From the NCBI GenBank assembly GCA_963605415.1, contig CAVCUL010000017.1, positions 1 to 39,469 of the forward strand: a DNA stretch of 39,469 bases. The letters run 5' to 3'. Positions within the stretch are counted from its first letter, which is position 1. The number at the start of each line of letters is the position of its first letter. Source of the stretch: CAG-217 sp963605415 (GTDB lineage: Bacteria > Bacillota > Clostridia > Oscillospirales > Acutalibacteraceae). The translations under genes were made by a program, and so were the position numbers. The notes beneath the pieces are model-generated. The model was not told the origin of the DNA. It searched no databases and saw only the letters and a program-made list of their open reading frames with translations. Positions 32,087 to 39,425 of this stretch are shown piece by piece.

Positions 32087-32114
32087 ATTATAACACGCAA
32101 GGGAATTTTGTCAA
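32087..32114 (-). promoter_or_regulatory. leu operon promoter
   Basis: On the minus strand, TTGACA (32109-32114), 16-nt spacer, TATAAT (32087-32092). It begins 8 nt after the stop of the preceding gene. Confidence 0.85.
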
Positions 32115-32122
32115 CCCAAATT

Positions 32123-32764
32123 TTACAGCTTGGAGTAACCGTAGCCGTTCATAATGGCATCTACCGGCTGACCGGCCTTGCACATGGGGCAATCCTTAGC
32201 CTCTGTGTACGCATAATTGGGCAAATCCGCCGGCGTAAACAAGGTGTTGACCTCCAGTCCGCACAGTTCCTTGGCTGCACTGAACACGGAAGAAATGCCA
32301 ATCACATTGCCGCCGTAATACTGGGCGCTCTGTACTGCCCGCTCCACCGTGCGGCCGCTGGTGATACAGGAAATGAGCACCACCACATTCTTGTCCTGGA
32401 TCATTCGGCGCAAATTGTCCCGAAAGATCATATTGCCCTGGGCGTCATACTCCGGTCCCAGCACATAAACCTGCAAATCCGGATTAGGGGCCAGCATATT
32501 GGGACTGGCCAGCTCCTGGGCCATATAAGCACCCAGCGCCTGGGTCTCATACAGGCACAGCACCGTGTCCACATCCATATTCCGCACGCTGTAATACTCT
32601 GCCAGCAGCTTGGCAGCCTCCACCGACACCACCCGGTTATGCTTGATATCCGAGGTGCCCACATAGTAATTCAGGTGGGCAGAAGCAGTTACATAATGGC
32701 CGGGAATGGCGTGGATAAACACATCTTCATTTCTGGTACAGGGTATGGTATAAATCTGGCTCAT
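32123..32764 (-). CDS. PRTase-like protein (orotate-phosphoribosyltransferase fold) with degenerate PRPP motif
   Basis: 213 residues. The fold and the segment VVVLISCITSGRT (127-139) resemble type I phosphoribosyltransferases, but the usual acidic pair of the PRPP loop (DD or ED before xxTxG) is Ser-Cys here. A C-terminal CPMC (192-195) could bind metal together with C168 or others. It may be annotated as PyrE-like; whether it binds PRPP is uncertain. I chose the ATG at 32764 with AAAGGA upstream. It has its own promoter and is not within a pyrimidine operon. Confidence 0.7.
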   Translation of the reverse strand: MSQIYTIPCTRNEDVFIHAIPGHYVTASAHLNYYVGTSDIKHNRVVSVEAAKLLAEYYSVRNMDVDTVLCLYETQALGAYMAQELASPNMLAPNPDLQVYVLGPEYDAQGNMIFRDNLRRMIQDKNVVVLISCITSGRTVERAVQSAQYYGGNVIGISSVFSAAKELCGLEVNTLFTPADLPNYAYTEAKDCPMCKAGQPVDAIMNGYGYSKL

Positions 32765-32787
32765 TGGCACACATCCTTTCTATCCTT

Positions 32788-32816
32788 ATTGTATCTGATT
32801 TTGCCCCGCCTTGCAA
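32788..32816 (-). promoter_or_regulatory. Promoter of the PRTase-like gene
   Basis: On the minus strand, TTGCAA (32811-32816), 17-nt spacer, TACAAT (32788-32793). Confidence 0.7.
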
Positions 32817-32883
32817 TAAAAAAATCAAAATCCAGGGAAGATTATATGCCAAAAGGTCAAATTGGCCGACAAATCGAAATAGC

Positions 32884-32909
32884 GGATCGATGTGGGCATC
32901 GATCCCTAC
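32884..32909 (-). repeat. REP-like hairpin, GTAGGG-headed
   Basis: CGATG-core copy with outer arms GGAT/ATCC. It begins the repeat-filled stretch 32817-33163, which holds no gene. Confidence 0.8.
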
Positions 32910-32919
32910 AAAAGGAAGC

Positions 32920-32957
32920 GGCTCCCCTTTTATGAAATAAAGGGAAGGTTTTTTTGT
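32920..32957 (+). repeat. Short hairpin related to the 39343-39378 element
   Basis: CTCCCCTTTTATGAAATAAAGGG, then a T-rich run. The 39343 copy has the same layout, and a GTAGGG-headed hairpin follows each of them about 20-25 nt later. Confidence 0.6.
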
Positions 32958-32978
32958 TTTTCATGCAGAGAAAGGCCG

Positions 32979-33003
32979 GTAGGGGCGGATAGCATCCGCC
33001 CGC
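32979..33003 (+). repeat. REP-like hairpin, GTAGGG-headed (GGCGG core)
   Basis: GTAGGGGCGGATAGCATCCG and on into CCCGC; same type as 28047, 28099 and 39401. Confidence 0.8.
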
Positions 33004-33028
33004 AGGGACCCTGCAAAAATCGGATCAT

Positions 33029-33055
33029 TGCGGGACGGGACTTGCTCTCACCGCA
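33029..33055 (+). repeat. Degraded REP-like hairpin (CTTGCTC core)
   Basis: TGCGG...GGACTTGCTCTC...CCGCA; related to 26914 and 11178 but with mismatched arms and no GTAG head. Confidence 0.45.
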
Positions 33056-33070
33056 CAAATGAAAAATAAC

Positions 33071-33096
33071 GGATCGATGTGGGCATCGATCCCTAC
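33071..33096 (-). repeat. REP-like hairpin, GTAGGG-headed
   Basis: Identical through stem and head to the 32884 copy, so this is a recent duplicate or a converted one. Confidence 0.8.
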
Positions 33097-33117
33097 GAAA
33101 TTCCGTTCAACAAATAT

Positions 33118-33143
33118 GTAGGGCCCGATGCCCACATCGGGCC
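33118..33143 (+). repeat. REP-like hairpin, GTAGGG-headed, inverted to the 33071 copy
   Basis: CGATG-core copy with outer arms GGCC/GGCC. It faces the 33071 copy head to head 21 nt away. Confidence 0.8.
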
Positions 33144-33158
33144 GAAATTTTCACAAAT

Positions 33159-33190
33159 AAAACAAACGGCAAGGTCTCCCCTGCCGTTTT
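33159..33190 (-). terminator. Terminator of the metE-like gene
   Basis: AAACGGCAAGG (33164-33174) pairs with CCTGCCGTTT (33180-33189) with one mismatch; on the minus strand it ends GTTTTATT. Confidence 0.75.
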
Positions 33191-33213
33191 GTGTGGTTTT
33201 GATGGATTTAATT

Positions 33214-34326
33214 TTACCAAACCTGCCGGGCGATAGTGCGCACCAGGTCCAGCTTGGCCCACTGCTCGTCCTCGGTCAGCTTGTTGCCGATCTCGCAAGA
33301 GGCAAAGCCGCACTGGGGGCTCAGGCACAGGTTCTCCAGGGGCACCAACTCCGCCGCCCGGGCGATCCGGACTTTTACCACCGCCGGGTCCTCCAGCACC
33401 GGGGACTTGGTGGTCACCAGCCCCAGCACTACCTTTTTGCCCGGGGCAACAAACTGCAACGGTGCAAAATCGCCGGAGCGGGCGTCGTCAAATTCCAGAT
33501 AAAAGCCGTCCACATTCTCCTTGGCAAACAGAATGGGTGCAATGGGCGCATACCCGCCGGAGCTGGCCCAAGTGGAGTGGTAATTGCCCCGGCACACATG
33601 GGTGGTCACCACCAGGTCCTCCGGCTTGCCCTCCAGGGCGGCGTTGTTCAGTTGCAGGTACTTCTCTGCCTCGTTCTCCAGCTTAGCGCCGGTGCTTGCC
33701 AGGAACTGCTGATACCCGGCGTCGCAGAACATACCCCAGGTGCAGTCGTCCAGTTGTACATTGCGGCAACCGGCGACATACAGATCGGCGATCACCTGGC
33801 GATACGCGGCGGCAATATCGGAAAGCAGCGCGTCATCATCCGGATAAATCGCCCGGGTGGCCTTGCCGTTATCCTCCCGGTACAGCTCCGCATACAGCTG
33901 GGCCGGTGCGGGAATGGTCTGGCGGGCAACGGTGTTGTCGTCCTCAAACTGCTTCACGAATTTGAAATGTTCCACAAAGGGGTGGTTCTCGCCGCTGATC
34001 TTGCCCACCACCTGCACAGAGCCGGGCGTGGTCTCCTCCCCATGGAAAATATAGCCGTGGTCCAGGGTGATCTCCTGCAGCCCTTGCAGCCCCCACATAA
34101 AGTCCAGGTGCCAGTAGCTGCGGCGGAACTCGCCGTCGGTAATGGTGTGATACCCGGCGGCTTTTTGGCGCTGGATCAGCCGGCAGATCTCCCGGTCCTC
34201 CACTTCTTTCAGCCCGGCAGCGTCCAGTTCACCGGCGGCAAAAGCGGCACGGGCGGCCTTTACCGGCTCCGGGCGCAAAAAGCTGCCTACAAAATCATAG
34301 CGAAAGGGTGCGTTCTTGCTGTACAT
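33214..34326 (-). CDS. Cobalamin-independent methionine synthase-like protein (MetE C-terminal domain, YxjG/YxjH type)
   Basis: 370 residues, a single MetE-type barrel instead of the two of full MetE. The zinc ligands are all in place: His243 and Cys245 (THVCRGN), Glu278 (YLEFDD) and Cys339 (SPQCGF). The start matches the family, with VGSFLRPE and TDGEFRRSYWHLDF. B. subtilis YxjG/YxjH are of this type. It should methylate homocysteine or a related thiol, with a methyl donor that is uncertain. GGAGGAC precedes the ATG. A LysR-type regulator gene lies immediately upstream on the same strand, with a methionine-box-like site between. Confidence 0.88.
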   Translation of the reverse strand: MYSKNAPFRYDFVGSFLRPEPVKAARAAFAAGELDAAGLKEVEDREICRLIQRQKAAGYHTITDGEFRRSYWHLDFMWGLQGLQEITLDHGYIFHGEETTPGSVQVVGKISGENHPFVEHFKFVKQFEDDNTVARQTIPAPAQLYAELYREDNGKATRAIYPDDDALLSDIAAAYRQVIADLYVAGCRNVQLDDCTWGMFCDAGYQQFLASTGAKLENEAEKYLQLNNAALEGKPEDLVVTTHVCRGNYHSTWASSGGYAPIAPILFAKENVDGFYLEFDDARSGDFAPLQFVAPGKKVVLGLVTTKSPVLEDPAVVKVRIARAAELVPLENLCLSPQCGFASCEIGNKLTEDEQWAKLDLVRTIARQVW

Positions 34327-34362
34327 ATCTTTGTCCTCCGTTTGGTTGTTGTCGTTGCTTAT

Positions 34363-34390
34363 AGTATAACGGAGGTTGTCGCTATTGTAA
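34363..34390 (-). promoter_or_regulatory. Promoter of the metE-like gene
   Basis: On the minus strand, TTACAA (34385-34390), 16-nt spacer, TATACT (34363-34368). The start of transcription should be near 34356. Confidence 0.6.
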
Positions 34391-34413
34391 AATATGGATA
34401 TTCAGCTGTTTGC

Positions 34414-34430
34414 CATAGTTTTAGTCTATA
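34414..34430. promoter_or_regulatory. Methionine-box-like palindrome, probable LysR-type regulator site
   Basis: CATAGTTTTAGTCTATA resembles the streptococcal MetR/MtaR box TATAGTTTSAAACTATA, with about 13 of 16 outer positions alike. Its centre is about 66 nt upstream of the predicted transcription start, the usual place for the recognition site of LysR-type activators. It overlaps the last codons of the LysR gene. Confidence 0.5.
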
Positions 34431-35326
34431 GGAACATACTGTTTCAAATTCTCAATATACGCCCGGCATAAGCTGCCCGGCTGCACACCGGCAGGCAAAA
34501 TATAGCCGATCTCCATGGGCGCCACGCCGGTGAGGGGCACGGCCACAATGTTCTCGCCGTTGAGCTTACTGTCGATCACGCCGCTGCACACAGTATAGCC
34601 CTGCAAGCCGATCAGCAGATTAAACAGGGTGGCCCGGTCCCGCACCCGGATATTTTTGCTGCGCACTGCCGGGCTAAAGATCTCTTCCGAAAAATAAAAG
34701 GAATTGTGGTCCCCCTGCTCAAAGGACAGGTACGGGTACGCCGCCAAATCGTCAAAGGACACCGCCGGTGCGCCGGAGAGCGGGTGGTCACTGCTGACAA
34801 ACACATGGGCGTGGGCGGTAAACAGGGGCGTAAAGTCCAAATCCGCCCCCCGCAGCAGCTTTTGCAGCGCTGTGCGGTTAAAGTCGTTGAGATACAGCAG
34901 GCCGATCTCGCTTTTGCGCTGGGCCACATCCTCAATGATCTCGTAGGTTTGGGTCTCCCGCAGGGAAAAGTCGTAGCGGTCGCCGCCCCGCTCCCGGATC
35001 AGATCCACAAAGGCGTTCACCGCAAAGGAATAATGCTGGGTAGACACGCAAAACGCCTGCTTGCGCACCGGGTCGCCCTTGTAGCGGCTCTCCAGCAGCG
35101 CCGTCTGCTCCAAAATTTGGCGGGCGTAAGACAGGAACACCTCGCCCTCTTTGGTCACGATCACGCCCTTGTTGGTGCGGTGAAACAGGGTCAGGTGCAT
35201 TTCGCTCTCCAACTCCTGAATGGCGGCACTCAGGCTGGGCTGGGCCACAAACAGCGCCTTGGCCGCCCCGCTGACGGTGCCGCACTCCGCCACCTTTACC
35301 ACATATTCCAGTTGTTTGAATGTCAT
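34421..35326 (-). CDS. LysR-family transcriptional regulator
   Basis: 301 residues. The N-terminal winged helix-turn-helix (about 1-60) reads MTFKQLEYVVKVAECGTVSGAAKALFVAQPSLSAAIQELE, the LysR signature. The effector domain follows (about 90-295). I chose the ATG at 35326, with AAGGGGAG 6 nt before it. The gene has its own promoter and is followed by the metE-like gene about 94 nt on; it probably controls that gene in response to sulfur amino-acid status. This is inference. Confidence 0.9.
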   Translation of the reverse strand: MTFKQLEYVVKVAECGTVSGAAKALFVAQPSLSAAIQELESEMHLTLFHRTNKGVIVTKEGEVFLSYARQILEQTALLESRYKGDPVRKQAFCVSTQHYSFAVNAFVDLIRERGGDRYDFSLRETQTYEIIEDVAQRKSEIGLLYLNDFNRTALQKLLRGADLDFTPLFTAHAHVFVSSDHPLSGAPAVSFDDLAAYPYLSFEQGDHNSFYFSEEIFSPAVRSKNIRVRDRATLFNLLIGLQGYTVCSGVIDSKLNGENIVAVPLTGVAPMEIGYILPAGVQPGSLCRAYIENLKQYVPID

Positions 35327-35347
35327 AGCCATCTCCCCTTTGCCATT

Positions 35348-35377
35348 ATTATACGCTATTTGGTGCCCGGGTGTAAA
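35348..35377 (-). promoter_or_regulatory. Promoter of the LysR-family gene
   Basis: On the minus strand, TTTACA (35372-35377), 18-nt spacer, TATAAT (35348-35353). Confidence 0.65.
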
Positions 35378-35434
35378 GGTTTGATCTATGGCAAAGTCAT
35401 TCAATATTCCCCGCCGGTCATGATTTACAAAACC

Positions 35435-35462
35435 AAAAAACGGCGGTGCAAACGCACCGCCG
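35435..35462 (-). terminator. Terminator of the pgk-tpiA-gpmI operon
   Basis: CGGCGGTGC (35441-35449) pairs perfectly with GCACCGCCG (35454-35462); on the minus strand six T follow. Confidence 0.88.
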
Positions 35463-35478
35463 CCAAAGGGACTTAAAA

Positions 35479-37008
35479 TTACTCTACAATAGAGGTGCCG
35501 GTCATTTCTTCCGGCTGGGGCAGACCCATCACCTTAAGCATAGTGGGAGCAATGTCGCACAGCTTGCCGCCCTCACGCAGGGTGCAGGGGTAGTTCACCA
35601 CGATAAAGGGCACCGGGTTGGTGGTGTGGGCTGTGAACGGCTCGTCGTTCTCGTCCAGCATCTTGTCTGCATTGCCGTGGTCGGCAGTCACAAACAGCAC
35701 GCCGTCCATATCCTTTACTGCCTGCGCCAGACTGCCTACACAGGCGTCCACCGTCTCCACAGCCTTGACGGCAGCGGGGATAATGCCGGTGTGGCCCACC
35801 ATATCGCAGTTGGCAAAGTTGACGATCACCACATCGTACTTGCCGCTGCGCACGGCCTCGTTGAGCTTTTCAGACACCTGGGGTGCGCTCATCTCCGGCA
35901 TCAGGTCAAAGGTAGAGATCTTGGGAGAGGGCACCAAAATGCGATCCTCGCCCGGGTACGGCTCCTCTGCACCGCCGTTGAAGAAGAAGGTTACATGGGC
36001 ATACTTCTGGGTCTCGGCGATCCGCAGCTGGGTCTTGCCCTGCTTGGACAGGTACTCGCCAAAGGTGTTCTCCAGGCTCTCCGGGCCAAAGGCCACATGC
36101 ACGCAGGGCATCTCTGCATCATACTGGCTCATGCACACAAAATAGGGGTTCAGCGCGCCGCCCTTGCGGTCAAAGCCGGTAAACGCCGGATCCACAAAGG
36201 CACGGGTGATCTCCCGGGCACGGTCCGGCCGGAAGTTGAAGAAGATCACGCTGTCGCCGCTCTGTACACGCTCTGTATCAGCAATTACGGTGGGCAGCAC
36301 AAACTCGTCGGTCAGGTGCTTACCATCCTCGTCCACAGTCTCATAAGACGCACGCACGGCCGCCACAGCGTCCGTAGCCTGCACGCCCTCGCCGTACACC
36401 ATAGCAGCATAAGCTTTTTCTACCCGATCCCACATGTTGTCACGGTCCATGGCATAAAAACGGCCCATCACAGAGGCGATCTTGCCCACGCCAAGCTCAT
36501 TCATTTTAGCCTGGAGCTGCTCCAGATCCTCCGCAGCAGACGCGGGGGGCACATCACGGCCGTCCAGGAATGCGTGCACATACACCTTGGAAACGCCCTG
36601 TTTCTTGGCCATCTCCAGCAGGTTGTACAGGTGGGTAATGTGGCTGTGTACACCGCCGGGAGACACCAGGCCCATCAGGTGCAGCGCCTTGTCCTTGGCG
36701 TTCTCCATGGCGCCTACCAGCACCTCATTCTTATAGGCCTCGCCGTCGGCAAACGCCTTGGAAATGCGGGTCAGATCCTGGTACACCACGCGGCCAGCGC
36801 CCATATTGGTGTGGCCCACCTCGCTGTTGCCCATCTGGCCGTCCGGCAGACCTACATCCATACCGGAGGCACCGATATAGGTATAAGGGCACTCGGCCAT
36901 CAGCTTGTCCAAATTGGGCTTCTTGGCCAGAGCAATGGCATTGCCGTGGTCGGACGGGTTCTTGCCAAAGCCGTCCATAATGCAAAGCACATAAGGTTTC
37001 TTAGACAT
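35479..37008 (-). CDS. gpmI: 2,3-bisphosphoglycerate-independent phosphoglycerate mutase
   Basis: 509 residues of the alkaline-phosphatase superfamily; it converts 3-phosphoglycerate to 2-phosphoglycerate. The catalytic Ser is S62 in GQMGNSEVGHTNMGAGR, and the N-terminal metal Asp is D12 in CIMDGFG. Further metal ligands are in NFANCDMVGHTG and TADHGNADKML. The length is normal for GpmI. GGAAG precedes the ATG. It is the last gene of the operon after pgk and tpiA; gap and eno are not in this window. Confidence 0.96.
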   Translation of the reverse strand: MSKKPYVLCIMDGFGKNPSDHGNAIALAKKPNLDKLMAECPYTYIGASGMDVGLPDGQMGNSEVGHTNMGAGRVVYQDLTRISKAFADGEAYKNEVLVGAMENAKDKALHLMGLVSPGGVHSHITHLYNLLEMAKKQGVSKVYVHAFLDGRDVPPASAAEDLEQLQAKMNELGVGKIASVMGRFYAMDRDNMWDRVEKAYAAMVYGEGVQATDAVAAVRASYETVDEDGKHLTDEFVLPTVIADTERVQSGDSVIFFNFRPDRAREITRAFVDPAFTGFDRKGGALNPYFVCMSQYDAEMPCVHVAFGPESLENTFGEYLSKQGKTQLRIAETQKYAHVTFFFNGGAEEPYPGEDRILVPSPKISTFDLMPEMSAPQVSEKLNEAVRSGKYDVVIVNFANCDMVGHTGIIPAAVKAVETVDACVGSLAQAVKDMDGVLFVTADHGNADKMLDENDEPFTAHTTNPVPFIVVNYPCTLREGGKLCDIAPTMLKVMGLPQPEEMTGTSIVE

Positions 37009-37046
37009 AGTAATAACTTCCTTTCACGGATAAAGTGACAAAGCAA

Positions 37047-37077
37047 GAGGGAGCAGCGACCGTCGCCGCAACTCCCC
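37047..37077 (-). other. Hairpin in the tpiA-gpmI gap
   Basis: GGGAG (37049-37053) pairs with CTCCC (37073-37077), with an inner GCGAC/GTCGC. On the minus strand a weak TCTTGCTTTG follows, so it may lower gpmI read-through or set an mRNA 3' end for tpiA. Confidence 0.5.
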
Positions 37078-37091
37078 CAGCCATTGATTTT

Positions 37092-37859
37092 TTATTTAGA
37101 AGCAGCCTTCACGATCACGGAGAAGTCTTTGGCCTTCAAAGAAGCGCCACCGATCAGCCCGCCGTCCACATGCTCCTTGGCCAGCAGCTCCTCTGCGTTG
37201 CCGGCGTTCATAGAACCGCCGTACTGCACCACAAAAGCGTCCGCAGCAGCCTGGCCGTACAGCTGAGCGATAACGGAACGGATATAACCGTTCACCTCAT
37301 CAGCCTGATCCGCCGTAGCGGTCTTGCCGGTGCCGATGGCCCATACAGGCTCATAAGCGATGATCACATTCTTCAGCTCTTCCTCGCTGACGCCCTGCAA
37401 AGCGATCTTGGTCTGCATACCGACCACCTCAAAGGTGACGCCCTGCTCGCGCTCCTCCAGCACCTCGCCTACGCAAAGGATCACTTTCAGCCCATTGTCC
37501 AGGGCAGCGCGCACGCGCTTGTTCACGGTCTCGTTGGTCTCGCCAAAATACTGACGGCGCTCACTGTGGCCGATGATCACATAGGGCACGCCCATAGCCT
37601 TCAGCATGGGAGCGGACACCTCAGCGGTGAATGCGCCTTTCTCTGCCCAGTGGCAGTTCTCAGCGCCTACCTGAATGTTGGAGCCTTTGGTGGCGTCCAG
37701 TGCAGCCTGCAAGTCCACAAAGGGCGCGCAGATGATCACATCGCAGTGTGCGTCTGCCACCAGGGGTTTCATCTCCTCCAGCAGAGCAGTGGTCTCTGCG
37801 GGGGTGTTGTTCATTTTCCAGTTGCCGGCAATGATGGCCTTACGAAGTGCTTTGTTCAT
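37092..37859 (-). CDS. tpiA: Triosephosphate isomerase
   Basis: 255 residues. It interconverts dihydroxyacetone phosphate and glyceraldehyde 3-phosphate. The catalytic residues are visible: Lys15 in AGNWKMN, His98 in IGHSERR and Glu170 in AYEPVWAIGTGKTA; the mobile loop 6 follows the Glu. The start ATG has AAGAGGTAAG upstream. It lies 40 nt after pgk and about 83 nt before gpmI. Confidence 0.97.
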   Translation of the reverse strand: MNKALRKAIIAGNWKMNNTPAETTALLEEMKPLVADAHCDVIICAPFVDLQAALDATKGSNIQVGAENCHWAEKGAFTAEVSAPMLKAMGVPYVIIGHSERRQYFGETNETVNKRVRAALDNGLKVILCVGEVLEEREQGVTFEVVGMQTKIALQGVSEEELKNVIIAYEPVWAIGTGKTATADQADEVNGYIRSVIAQLYGQAAADAFVVQYGGSMNAGNAEELLAKEHVDGGLIGGASLKAKDFSVIVKAASK

Positions 37860-37899
37860 AACTCACTTACCTCTTTTATAGAAAAAATAGAATTAGCAA

Positions 37900-39099
37900 T
37901 TAGTCCTTATCCTGCAATGCAGCGATACCGGGCAGCTCCTTGCCCTCCAGGAATTCCAGAGAAGCGCCGCCGCCGGTGGAAATGTGGCTCATCTTATCGG
38001 CAAAGCCCAGCTTGGTCACGGCAGCCACAGAGTCGCCGCCGCCGATTATGGAGATGGCGCCGCTGTCTGCAATGGCCTTCGCCACAGCAATGGTGCCGCT
38101 GGCAAAGTTGTCCCACTCAGACACGCCCATGGGGCCGTTCCAGATCACAGTGCCTGCACCGTCAATGGCGTCAGCAAACAGCTTCTCGGTCTTGGGGCCG
38201 ATGTCCAAACCCATCCAGCCGTCCGGAATATCGTCAGACTTGCAGACCATAGGCTCCGTATCCTCTTTATACTCTTTACCGCAGCGGTTGTCTACGGGGA
38301 TCAGGAACTTTACGCCCTTGTCCTTGGCAGTCTGCATCATCTCACCGGCCTTGTCCACCCAGTCGGCCTCCAGCAGAGAGGTGCCGATGTTGTGGCCCAG
38401 GTACTTCATAAAGGTATACGCCATACCGCCGCCGATGATGATGGTATCACACTTGTCAATCAGATTTGCAATCACGCCGATCTTGTCAGACACTTTAGCG
38501 CCGCCCAGGATAGCAACCAGCGGGCGCTTGGGGTCAGCCAGTGCGCCGCCCATAAACTGGATCTCTTTCTGGATCAGGTAGCCGCAGGCAGCCGGCAGGT
38601 AAGAGGCCACGCCGGTGGTGGAGCAGTGGGCACGGTGTGCGGTGCCGAATGCGTCGTTCACAAACAGGTCTGCCAAAGAAGCCAGCTCCTTGGAGAAGTT
38701 CTCCTCGTTCTTGGTCTCCTCTGCACGGTAACGCACATTCTCCAGCAGCATCACCTGGCCGTCCTGCAAGTCGGAAGCCAACTTCTTGGCATTGTCGCCA
38801 ACCACATTCTCGTCCTCAGCCAGCGGCACATCCACACCCAGGTACTCGCTCAGGCGCTTGGCCACGGGAGCCAGGCTGAACTCGGGCTTATACTCGCCCT
38901 TGGGTCTGCCCAGATGGGAGCACAGAATCACCTTGGCACCCTGCTCCATCAGGTACTTAATGGTGGGCAGTGCAGCTACGATACGCTTGTCGTTGGTGAT
39001 CTCGCCGTCTTTCAGCGGAACATTAAAGTCGCAGCGTACCAGTACGCGCTTGCCTTTAACATCCATATCTTCAACGGATTTTTTGTTCAGTGCGTTCAT
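37900..39099 (-). CDS. pgk: Phosphoglycerate kinase
   Basis: 399 residues. It transfers phosphate from 1,3-bisphosphoglycerate to ADP. The N-domain has VLVRCDFNVPL and SHLGRPKG for the triose substrate, and the C-domain has ILGGAKVSDKI, IIGGGMAYTF and the adenine-site GDSVAAV near the end. GAAGGAG lies before the ATG. It is the first gene of the operon and has a consensus promoter. Confidence 0.97.
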   Translation of the reverse strand: MNALNKKSVEDMDVKGKRVLVRCDFNVPLKDGEITNDKRIVAALPTIKYLMEQGAKVILCSHLGRPKGEYKPEFSLAPVAKRLSEYLGVDVPLAEDENVVGDNAKKLASDLQDGQVMLLENVRYRAEETKNEENFSKELASLADLFVNDAFGTAHRAHCSTTGVASYLPAACGYLIQKEIQFMGGALADPKRPLVAILGGAKVSDKIGVIANLIDKCDTIIIGGGMAYTFMKYLGHNIGTSLLEADWVDKAGEMMQTAKDKGVKFLIPVDNRCGKEYKEDTEPMVCKSDDIPDGWMGLDIGPKTEKLFADAIDGAGTVIWNGPMGVSEWDNFASGTIAVAKAIADSGAISIIGGGDSVAAVTKLGFADKMSHISTGGGASLEFLEGKELPGIAALQDKD

Positions 39100-39163
39100 A
39101 AAATAACAACTCCTTCAAGTTAATCTGTCTTTTTTAGAAAAGCCTGATATTTTTACCGATACA

Positions 39164-39192
39164 ATTATAGCCGATTTGCCCCTGTATTGCAA
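39164..39192 (-). promoter_or_regulatory. Promoter of the pgk-tpiA-gpmI operon
   Basis: On the minus strand, TTGCAA (39187-39192), 17-nt spacer, TATAAT (39164-39169). The leader is about 60 nt. Confidence 0.8.
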
Positions 39193-39199
39193 GAAAAAA

Positions 39200-39378
39200 T
39201 TGGCGCCCGCCGGCAGATTTGTTATATTATTCACAACTTGCCCGCCGCTATGCAAAATCTTGTGCAAGGTGAATAGAATTCAGGGTCGTTCGACGGGAAC
39301 AGCCCGCCGGTTGTTTTATCCCCTCAGTCGCATAAATGCGACAGCTCCCCTTTATTACATAAAAGGGGAGCCTTTTTG
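39200..39378 (+). ncRNA. Candidate non-coding transcript divergent from pgk
   Basis: TTGGCG (39200-39205), 17-nt spacer, TATATT (39223-39228) would start a transcript near 39235. It would end at the hairpin GCTCCCCTTT/AAAGGGGAGC (39344-39353 with 39362-39371) with CTTTTTG, giving about 140 nt. No plausible ORF lies inside; the longest run beginning at an ATG is eight codons. The terminator half is itself a repeat, so this is a hypothesis. Confidence 0.35.
39318..39378 (-). repeat. Shortened relative of the 105-bp element, with terminator-like end
   Basis: On the minus strand GGCTCCCCTTT...AAAGGGGAGC, then TGTCGCATTTATGCGACTGA and GGGG, matching the TGTCGC-GCA-GCGACAGAGGGG part of the long copies but lacking the middle hairpins. 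Confidence 0.6.
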
Positions 39379-39400
39379 TTTGTAATGTAAAGAAGAACCG

Positions 39401-39425
39401 GTAGGGGCGGCAACCTGCCGCCCGC
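39401..39425 (+). repeat. REP-like hairpin, GTAGGG-headed (GGCGG core)
   Basis: GTAGGGGCGGCAACCTGCCG and on into CCCGC. The next 44 bases (39426-39469) begin another GC-rich repeat (CCCTCCGTCTGCTCGC...) that runs out of the window. Confidence 0.8.

Noticed and set aside
33191..34420. S-box (SAM) riboswitch before the metE-like gene
   Set aside because: The gap from promoter to start codon is only about 30 nt, too short for a riboswitch with terminator.
35446..38252. Plus-strand frames of 530 and 405 codons over gpmI, tpiA and pgk
   Set aside because: Antisense to unmistakable glycolytic genes; no ribosome binding sites.
39176..39385. 69-codon plus-strand frame near the window end
   Set aside because: Runs through the pgk promoter and repeat sequence, has no ribosome binding site, and its composition is not protein-like.
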